Of a stretch of DNA of 64,000 nt, positions 57,111 to 64,000 are shown in pieces. The translations under genes and the position numbers were made by a program. The notes under the pieces were generated by a model that saw nothing but the letters and a program-made list of their open reading frames with translations, made no database searches and was not told where the DNA came from. The stretch is taken from contig NC_134015.1 in assembly GCF_040712315.1 (NCBI RefSeq), positions 8,459,945-8,523,944 of the forward strand, read 5' to 3'. Every line of letters starts with the position of its first letter. Position 1 is the stretch's first letter. The DNA is from Castanea sativa (Eukaryota; Streptophyta; Magnoliopsida; Fagales; Fagaceae).

Positions 57111-57635
57111 ATGGTGGCACATGATGTTCAACAACCAGGTTATTGTGGATATTCACATTCTGGGTATGCAGTTCCGCCTCCATATCCAGCGTATTGGCAC
57201 GCAGCTCCGCCAACATATCTAGCGTATGGGCACGCAGCTCAGCCACCATATCCATCGTATGGGCACGCGGCTCAGCCAACATATCCACTGTATGGGCACG
57301 CGGCTCAGCCATCATATCCAGCGTATGGGAACGCAGCTCAGCCACCATATGGGCAAGCAGTTACGCCAACATTTTTATCGTATGCGCACACAGTTCAGTC
57401 ACCATATCCAACGTATGGGTACACAGCTCAGCCATCATATCCACCGTATGTGCACGCAGGGCCCGCAGCTCAGCCACCATATGGGCAAGCAGCTTGGCCG
57501 TATGGGCACGCAGCTCCGCAGATGCAGCCTCAGCAGAAGCCTAACAGCATTTTTTCTCAGTTGGGGATAGGGGCCGCAGTTGGATTTATAAGTGGGGCTG
57601 CCCAGGCGGGAATTGGTGCTCTTTTTTCTGGCTAA
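57111..57635 (+). CDS. SRC2-like paralogue lacking the C2 domain
   Basis: Open frame of 174 codons from the first ATG (57111) to TAA; upstream the frame has only TTG at 57102. The leader TAACCTCTAAATTT and CTCCTACTTGTTTG matches the leader of the gene at 4849. After MVA the sequence jumps to HDVQQPGYCGYSHSGYAVPP, matching residue about 158 onwards of the full protein, so the whole C2 domain is deleted in frame. The repeat PYPxYGHAAQP (11 residues, 33 bp) is expanded to about nine units against three. The tail PNSIFSQLGIGAAVGFISGA to IGALFSG is kept and is a hydrophobic Gly-zipper-like segment. No stop interrupts it. It may be expressed or simply a recent remnant; the open frame over 520 bp of repeats is suggestive only. 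Confidence 0.7.
   Translation: MVAHDVQQPGYCGYSHSGYAVPPPYPAYWHAAPPTYLAYGHAAQPPYPSYGHAAQPTYPLYGHAAQPSYPAYGNAAQPPYGQAVTPTFLSYAHTVQSPYPTYGYTAQPSYPPYVHAGPAAQPPYGQAAWPYGHAAPQMQPQQKPNSIFSQLGIGAAVGFISGAAQAGIGALFSG
57173..57480. repeat. 33-bp coding minisatellite
   Basis: About nine units of CCATATCCA-GCGTATGGGCACGC-AGCTCAG type, in phase with the reading frame; the middle units (57340-57420) are more diverged. Confidence 0.85.
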
Positions 57636-58110
57636 ACAGCTTGAAATCTAATTTCCTGGCTGCCCTTCATGTAGTAAGTGTGAAAATCTTTGTATCTAAA
57701 GGGCTACATGCTACATATGTATCATTTTTTAAGCACGAGTAAACATAAATGCTTTGTAAGGTATCTACAAAATCAAACACTTTTCAACCCATGATTGAAA
57801 TGATATTTTTATTTTGATAAAATTTTAGCACGAGTAAGTTTTGCGCTAATTAGGGTTAATCGATGAAATTCTTCTCCACTTGCTCGTGTGTTAAGATATA
57901 TTTGATGAGATTTTTTATTATTAGTTTTTTTATTTAATAATTAAGAAAATGAGCTCATAGGTGTATTTACTTTCTTGACCCACTTGAACCTTACTCAATG
58001 AATTTTTCATCTATATTAGTTAATGTGTTTGACTGATTTATTTTAGAAAAAAAAATTCCAGTTCATTAATTTTGAGAAAAAAGAAGAAAAATAATTTTTT
58101 TTAAGAATAG
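57636..58110 (+). repeat. duplicated flank C, unit 2
   Basis: Matches 5584 onward and 59748 onward (GCTGCCCTTCATGTAGTAAG, GAAATTCTTCTCCACTTGCT). It lacks the parts around 5690-5810 and 6090-6370 and stops near TTTTGAGAAAAAAGAAG. Confidence 0.75.
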
Positions 58111-58439
58111 TTATCAGTATTCTAATCCAAATATTGGGAATAAAACTCCCAATCATGGGCATAATAGTTATCAATATCCTGATCCGGATATTAGAATATT
58201 AAGATCCTAATATCCTATATCTCTAAAATGTCTAGAATCTCACTAAGATTTCTACTAAAGTGAAATCTACGTGGAATACCAATTTGGATCTTAAGATCCC
58301 AATCCCATAACAATACTAAAGATTTTATACTATAAAGGAAAATTCAATTTTTTTTTGCTTATTTCAAGCCTCCAAATGAAGTCCAAAGACCTCAAACTAA
58401 TAAAAAAAAAGTAATAAACAAGTTAGGTCAGTGACCTTA
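58111..58439. other. junction sequence between units 2 and 3
   Basis: No match in unit 1. Contains a run of ATCCTAATATCC-type words, otherwise unremarkable. Confidence 0.4.
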
Positions 58440-58449
58440 ATCTAAATTG

Positions 58450-58516
<67 letters not shown>

Positions 58517-59678
58517 CGTGTCAGTTGTCATCTAAATAGAATAAAGACGAGAAGAGAGGAGACTAAACTACTAGAGGGTAGAAGGCAAGTACTTAGTACC
58601 ATATATTTAGTTCACAGCCGATCCCAAGTCCTAGAAAAGGAGGAGGGTTGCGTAAGTTCACGGCTAAGGTAAAATTAGTCATTTTATTAGGAATAAACTA
58701 TATATAAATGGTGGTTGTTGTATAGCGGTGGCTCTAAGAATTTTATTTACGGTGATCAATAAGAAATTTAAATTATCACAATATTTTTCTTGGTACCGTT
58801 TTTTAAGGAAAGATGAATTAAAAATTATTTTTATTGAATAAGTTGAACGAACTATAAATTTTATCTTTTTGTTTTATAATAGGTTTTTTGTTTAATAATT
58901 TTTTCACTTGCTATTGTTTGGTCTTGTATTGTTTTTGTTTGGTTTGTGTTTGTTGTTATTTGGGCTAATATTTTTTGTTGTTATTTAAGCTTAAAAAAAA
59001 GGATTAAGAATTATGTTTGGGGGTAATATTTTGGAGTAATGTTACGTTTACAATATTTTTAAAATAAATCGTATGCAAAAAGCTGTTATTAGTGGGTAAA
59101 AAAATAATATTAGTATTTGCCCCAAATTATAATCAATAACGGCTTACCACATAAAATTTGTTGTGAAATTATTATGAAAATATTATGAACGTAATAGCAC
59201 TGCTCTTATTTTTATTGAACCCAAATTTTTGTAATTATCAAGTCAAGATGTTCAGAATTTTCATTAGAGTAGCTAAAATAAATTAATTTAGCATATAATA
59301 TCTTTTTAGCAAGGGTATATATACATTTTTTTGAAAATCAGAACTACCCTGGCTTGCGTTCAGAAGGACCCCATTGCTGCTATATATGAAAAATTAGAAA
59401 TAATTAAAAAAAAATAAAGAAAATTTTATATTTAATGAAACAAAGTTTAGCATGGCTGGCTAACGTGTTGGATGGTGGAAGCTAGGAGAAAGACTAAAAG
59501 GTAAACGGTGAGAACAAGGGCTGACTTTCACTGTTAATGACTTGGTTCTGCCCCTGATTTTAGTCTTCAAGTCATATCCACAAGCTTTCCCTGTTTCTGT
59601 CGTAGGTTTTTGTAATTTTTTGGTCCCCCCTATTCATCACTCACCAGGCCAGGTTGTAGAATTTGACGCGTTTCCACA
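58440..59678 (+). repeat. duplicated flank A, unit 3
   Basis: Matches 3060-4275, including the TA microsatellite (58449-58515) and GTCATATCCACAAGCTTTCC (GTCATATCCACGAGCTTTCC in unit 1). It ends at GACGCGTTTCC, where unit 1 continues into the promoter and gene; a deletion joins it to the gene tail. Confidence 0.75.
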
Positions 59679-59747
59679 GTTGGAGGGACCAGTGAATTGG
59701 TAAGTGGCGCTGCCCGGGGGGAATTGGTGCTCTTTTTTTCTGGCTAA
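59679..59747 (+). pseudogene. SRC2-like tail remnant, unit 3
   Basis: GGAGGGACCAGTGAATTGGT then GGGGGGAATTGGTGCTC and CTGGCTAA match the last 65 bases of the genes at 4849 and 57111. Everything from flank A to the tail (about 4276-5518 of unit 1) is gone. The T-run before CTGGCTAA differs in length from unit 1, shifting the frame. No coding value. Confidence 0.85.
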
Positions 59748-59994
59748 ATAGCTTGAAATCTAATTTCCTAGCTGCCCTTCATATAGTAAGTGCAAAAATC
59801 TTAGTATCTAAAGGGGTACATGCTACATATGCATCATTTTTAAAGGATGGAGCTTATGTATATTGGGCTATCAATTAAGTTCAAACACATTATTGTAGTA
59901 AATTCAGGGAAATGATTAAAGGAGTTGCGTGTGTAAGTTTGTGTGTAATAAATACTCCCACAAATTTAAATTTATGGTAAGCATAAATAGTGTA

Positions 59995-60179
59995 CAGAAT
60001 AATGCTAGAGACACAAGTTATTTTATAAATTTTTTTTATAAACTGCTGATGTGATGAGTGATTGTTGGTAGATGAAAAAATGAATTTAATGATGAGCATA
60101 GATGAAAACTAATAAGAGGTTGGTCACATCAACATTTTGTAAAAATGTTATAAAATAATTTGTAGTTATAACATTACTC
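59995..60179 (-). mobile_element. hAT-type MITE, copy 2, with perfect 8-bp duplication
   Basis: Flanked by ATAGTGTA at 59987-59994 and 60180-60187. The unoccupied site is seen in unit 1 (GAATAGTGTGAATGC near 5820). Ends CAGAATAATGCTAGAG and the complement GAGTAATGTTATAAC. 185 bp, inverse orientation to 15325-15510. Confidence 0.85.
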
Positions 60180-60405
60180 ATAGTGTAAATGCTTTATAAG
60201 GTGTCTACAAAATCAATCATTCTTTCAAGCCATGATTGAATGGATATTTTATTTTTATTTTGATAAAATTTTAGTACGATTAAAGTTTTGAGCTAATTAG
60301 TGTTAATTGATGAAATTCTTCTCCACTTGCTAGTGTGTTAATATGGATATATTTTGTGAGATTTTTTTCTTATTGGTTTTTTTATTATTTAATAATTAAG
60401 AAAAT

Positions 60406-61527
60406 GACAAAACAGGCGGGTCGGGTCGAGTTTCGGTCAGGTCAATCGGGTTGCGGGTTAGGTCGGGTTGACCCGTATTTTTCACATGGATTTTTTTTTT
60501 TATATCAATAAAACAACATGTATTTGTCATTTGGAAAGTTATGCAACAAATTATTTGATGTAAAATGTATTATTTTGACTTCATCACTTATATCAAGAAT
60601 GAATTCAATTAAACTTATTAATACTTATTCAATAATTTTAAAATTATACAAATCCTAACATTGTTATCTAAAACAAAATAACACAAACATAAGTAAAACA
60701 AATACACATGTTTTATTTCTACACAATATTAACATTCCAAAATATAAAACAAAATTGCAAATGACTTATTGAATAACTCATTTGATAAAGAATAAAAACA
60801 TATAAGAAATTTACAATCTTAAAAATTAATTTTATAATCTATTATCAATTGTGGTTGGCACTTTATTTCAATTTGAGATATACATTAAAATTTGATTATT
60901 TACTTATTTATACATAGTTTCTTTTATGAATATCATATCATTGTTAAGCAACACACACTCTAGGAAATATCATAATTTATTTTGAAAAGCCATTTATTTT
61001 GGACATAAATTGTTAAAAAAATAAGTTTAAGCATTCATAATTTATGCTAATTTGATACTTTGGCTTCACTATTTTTACACTTGTAAATGTTTCTCACTCA
61101 TGTCTACAATTTTAAATCTATATTTTTAACTCTACTGTAACCATATTATCTTGGCATGTACTTTGTTATTTGATATCTAAAGATCTTTACTCATTATAAA
61201 ATGCTCAACCTCTTATCTTTCAATTAATTTTCATATGTAAATATATCAATTGTTACCTTAAAGCTCACAATAAATAATTAAACTACTATTGTCTTAACTT
61301 TACTCTTTTTTTTTTTACCAAAAAAAAAGTTTTAAAAAAGTGATTCAGGTTCGGTTCGGTTCGGGTCAGGTCGAGCCAGACCGAGTTGATCCGCAAAAAC
61401 TCGAAAAACTCGAGTTGGGTCATGGGTCAACCCATTTTTATTTCGGGTCAAAAAATCGGGTTCAAGTCGAATATTTTTCGGGTCAGGTCGGGTCGAGTCA
61501 AAAAATTTTGACCCATTTTGCCATGTC
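60406..61527. mobile_element. GC-rich CGGGT-type element, hAT-like, in unit 3
   Basis: 1122 bp absent from unit 1. The left end GACAAAACAGGCGGGTCGGG and the complement of the right end, GACATGGCAAAATGGGTCAA, are imperfect inverted repeats. CGGGTCGGGTCGAG and TCGGGTCAGGTCG words fill both ends; the middle is AT-rich. About 55 bp of unit 1 flank (6042-6096) is missing at the site, and no target duplication remains. Confidence 0.65.
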
Positions 61528-62205
61528 TAATAAATAGCATGGCCTGTCCACACAATTAATGGGATTTGTCAATACCGAATCTTAAGAAAGATAAATAAAT
61601 AAAAGGTGAAGAGTTGAAGAGCTTTTTACCACTAAAACACCTTGATGGATGATATTTTATTTTATTATTATTGTTGAAAATTGTCCTAGTGTGATGAACC
61701 TTTGTTGTGATATAAGAATAATATGTATTATTTTTTTAGCCTCTAATATTTGTTAAAGATAATTATTGTAAACCTAGTACTTAAAGGTTGAACTTTTGTG
61801 CTCTTTTACTTCTCATTGGCGGTTTTTTTTTTTTTTTTACCTAGAAATTAGGTATATTGCTTGTGGAATTTTTCATCTATATTAGTTATTGTGTTTGACT
61901 AATTTATTTCAGAAAACATTTCCCGTTCATTAATTTTGAGAAAAAAAGAAGAAGAATAGTCAATTACAATGGTTTTATTCATTGGATCTAATTTTCCAAC
62001 ATAATACTATGCCATTCTTTTTTCTATTCTTTTTTTCTTTTTTTAAGTTTCTCAGTATTCCTCTAGTCTTTAAATAGAGAAACCTCTTTGGAACACCATC
62101 ATCACTAGTTGTGAAAACACATATTAATTGGTAGATTGATACTCTTTTATTTGACTCAAGCTGTGTTATTCTTAGAAGGCCTAGGAATTTCATGATTTTT
62201 GGTTT

Positions 62206-64000
62206 TTTTTTTTGTTAAAATACCCTTAAAGTTTGGGAATTTTTGGATTTACACCCTAAACCTTCGGAATTAGATTTTACACTTTGAAGTTATACTATGT
62301 TCTATCAATAGCCTCTTCGTTATTTTTTTTATTGACGTGTCTATGAAATGTCACATAATATTATAAAGTGTACTAATTGATCCAATTGAAATGTGACGTG
62401 GATTTATCTATTCCATGTCAGATAAAAAAGCCTAAATATTTTAAATAATTAAAATAAAAAACTTTTTTTTGGAAATAGTCAAAATAAGAACTAAAACCAA
62501 AAAATTAAATAATTCAATTTTTTTTTTTAAATTTTAAAAACATTTTCTAGGGACCCAAATAAGCAAAAAATTTCTCACAATTAGTTTCTAGGGACCCAAA
62601 CAAATTGGCACAGACTCAAGGAATAATATGTTGGGCATGTTGCTAATAGTAGGAAAAATAAACAGATGTGAAGCATAAGTTTGAGTTTGAGAGTGGGAGA
62701 GTTGGTTGAGGATTTGGATCGACCAGTTGGAGGTGGGTCAGAGCTTTCTTCTTTTTTGTATTGTTTTTTATACTGCTTAGCTTCTTTGTAAGCTTTTAGT
62801 TTGTGTGTGTATTAACTGGGAGGTTCCCTTGTTCTGGACCCTGCTGTGCTCTGTCATTTGGGATCATTCCCTTAGTGCTTTGTTTTCTTGTTAAGAAAAT
62901 CTTAAGCTACTTGTAAAAATGTTGTGAGTTTTTATTATGCTTATGAACTTTTTAAATTTAATATGAGTTCTACAATCACAACAAAATCTCATGACGTTTT
63001 CATAGCATGGTAGTGCTTTTGTGTCATTCCATATTTTTTGTATCATTCCATTCAAATGTAATTTAATTGAGTAGATTTAAAATGAAACTGTTACGGATTT
63101 TCTTCCAAATAAATAGATTATTATTTTTTTTTAACAAACAAATTACCCCCTTGTGTTCCATAAAAAAAATACCGCCATATGGTTTTACCCAATAACAATT
63201 TAGTCTCACAAGTTCTTTAAATTGTCACATTTTGACCTCTAAATTTAGTAGCACTTTAGACGGAGCCTAGCAACTTTATTTTATCTAAATTTAAAAAGTG
63301 AAATGTAACACTTGAAAGTTTTGAACTAAATTGTAATTTTTCTATAAATTATATGGAGCAGTCAAAGGGGCTATCCATATGCAAATAGAGCTATCTGTGT
63401 TAGCAGATTTTTTTTCTTTTAGATATTTTTTTTTAATTCACTTTTTATATGGCCTTTTCTCAATTAAACAAATACACCAGTTCTCTTTTTAAAATAATGG
63501 GAATTCGGTTAGATTTTTTTTTTTTTTGACAATTTAATAGTTCCAATGAATGTGAGAGATTTAAACTTTAAATATCCCAGTTGAAAGCACTAAAAATTGA
63601 CTATTGAGCTATAAAGCTCGTAATTGCAAAATGAAATTTGGAAGAACATTTTAAGGGGATATGTCGGACTTATTTGGTATCCTTGAAGTGTTAAATAAAT
63701 AAAAAATTTATAGACTGCCAACATTATTATTCTTAATTTGCAAGGGTAGTCTTTATGACAGCCCAAGTGGACAAGACTATCTCGAAGTTAGACAAGGCAG
63801 CTGCTACCGTTTGTGTCCGATGGAAAATTCTCCATCTAACATGGATGGAAGGATGTACCCTTAATTTTTTTTCATTTCTTCTTTTTCTTTTAATAGAAAA
63901 CTCATAAGATAGCTTCATTTAACTTAAATCACACTGAGATACATCTTGAGAGATTTCAATAATCAACTCCAAGAAAACTTGGGGATTCCTCAACCCATGT
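62206..64000. other. intergenic, no gene recognised
   Basis: AT-rich with T-runs. Phrases such as ACCCTTAAAGTTTGGGAAT (62222) and ACCCCCTTGTGTTCCAT (63145) resemble ends of common plant DNA transposons, but no pair of ends was resolved. A frame of 61 codons on the minus strand (63733-63918) has no recognised motif. Confidence 0.45.

Larger units (their letters stand above)
59748..62205 (+). repeat. duplicated flank C, unit 3
   Basis: Matches 5584-6700 to CCTCTAGTCTTTAAATAGAG (62063) and beyond, fading near 62205. It is interrupted by a MITE (59995-60179) and a GC-rich element (60406-61527). Confidence 0.75.

Noticed and set aside
57094..57348. Minus-strand repetitive frame with AELRAHTLDM units
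   Set aside because: Shadow of the 33-bp coding minisatellite; the plus frame matches a known protein tail.

Overview
This is a nuclear plant window. It has AT-rich spacers, long homopolymers, GT-AG introns, and LTR, SINE, MITE, CACTA and Mutator-type transposons at high density. There is no sign of bacterial operons. The transposon families suggest a woody eudicot, perhaps Fagales (oak or chestnut type); that placement is inference. Very little host coding sequence is present.

Host genes. One plausibly intact gene (4849-5583) encodes an SRC2-like protein: an N-terminal C2 domain, a Pro/Tyr/His/Ala repeat and a Gly-rich hydrophobic tail. Its block (about 3060-6700) recurs twice at the right end. 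Unit 2 (about 56445-58110) keeps the 5' leader, repeat and tail but has lost the whole C2 domain in frame and expanded the repeat (57111-57635). Unit 3 (about 58440-62205) keeps both flanks but only a broken scrap of the tail (59679-59747). About 50 kb of transposons separates unit 1 from units 2 and 3.

9.5-15.5 kb: a GC-rich hAT-like element with a near-perfect 8-bp target duplication, a large inverted repeat (10.9-12.0 against 13.2-14.3 kb) and a MITE.

16.7-31.4 kb: a nested cluster. A minus-strand Ty1/copia 3' end (16676-18423) abuts a truncated minus-strand Ty3/gypsy element of the Tat type (18424-22776). The gypsy gag is interrupted by a solo LTR (22777-24189). A plus-strand, pol-less copia-type element follows (24237-31425); it carries gag and a second gene-like unit with its own TATA box.

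32.3-49.6 kb: layered insertions inside a CACTA-like element whose right end is at 49630. Layers are a tRNA-like tandem repeat, a solo LTR inserted exactly in one B-box (33649-46580), a complete 11.5-kb Ty3/gypsy Tat-type element inside that LTR (34146-45643, target duplication ACTAT), a SINE with a 15-bp duplication, and a captured multi-exon fragment of a TTC27-like tetratricopeptide gene (47820-48442). The gypsy element has a 7 x 151-bp array and a multi-exon antisense gene with its own promoter.

49.7-56.5 kb: a Mutator-like element with long terminal inverted repeats (49743-51253), a GC-rich hAT-like element, MITEs and unremarkable spacer.

Coordinates of decayed elements were read by eye and can be off by some bases, except where TG...CA ends and target duplications fix them.
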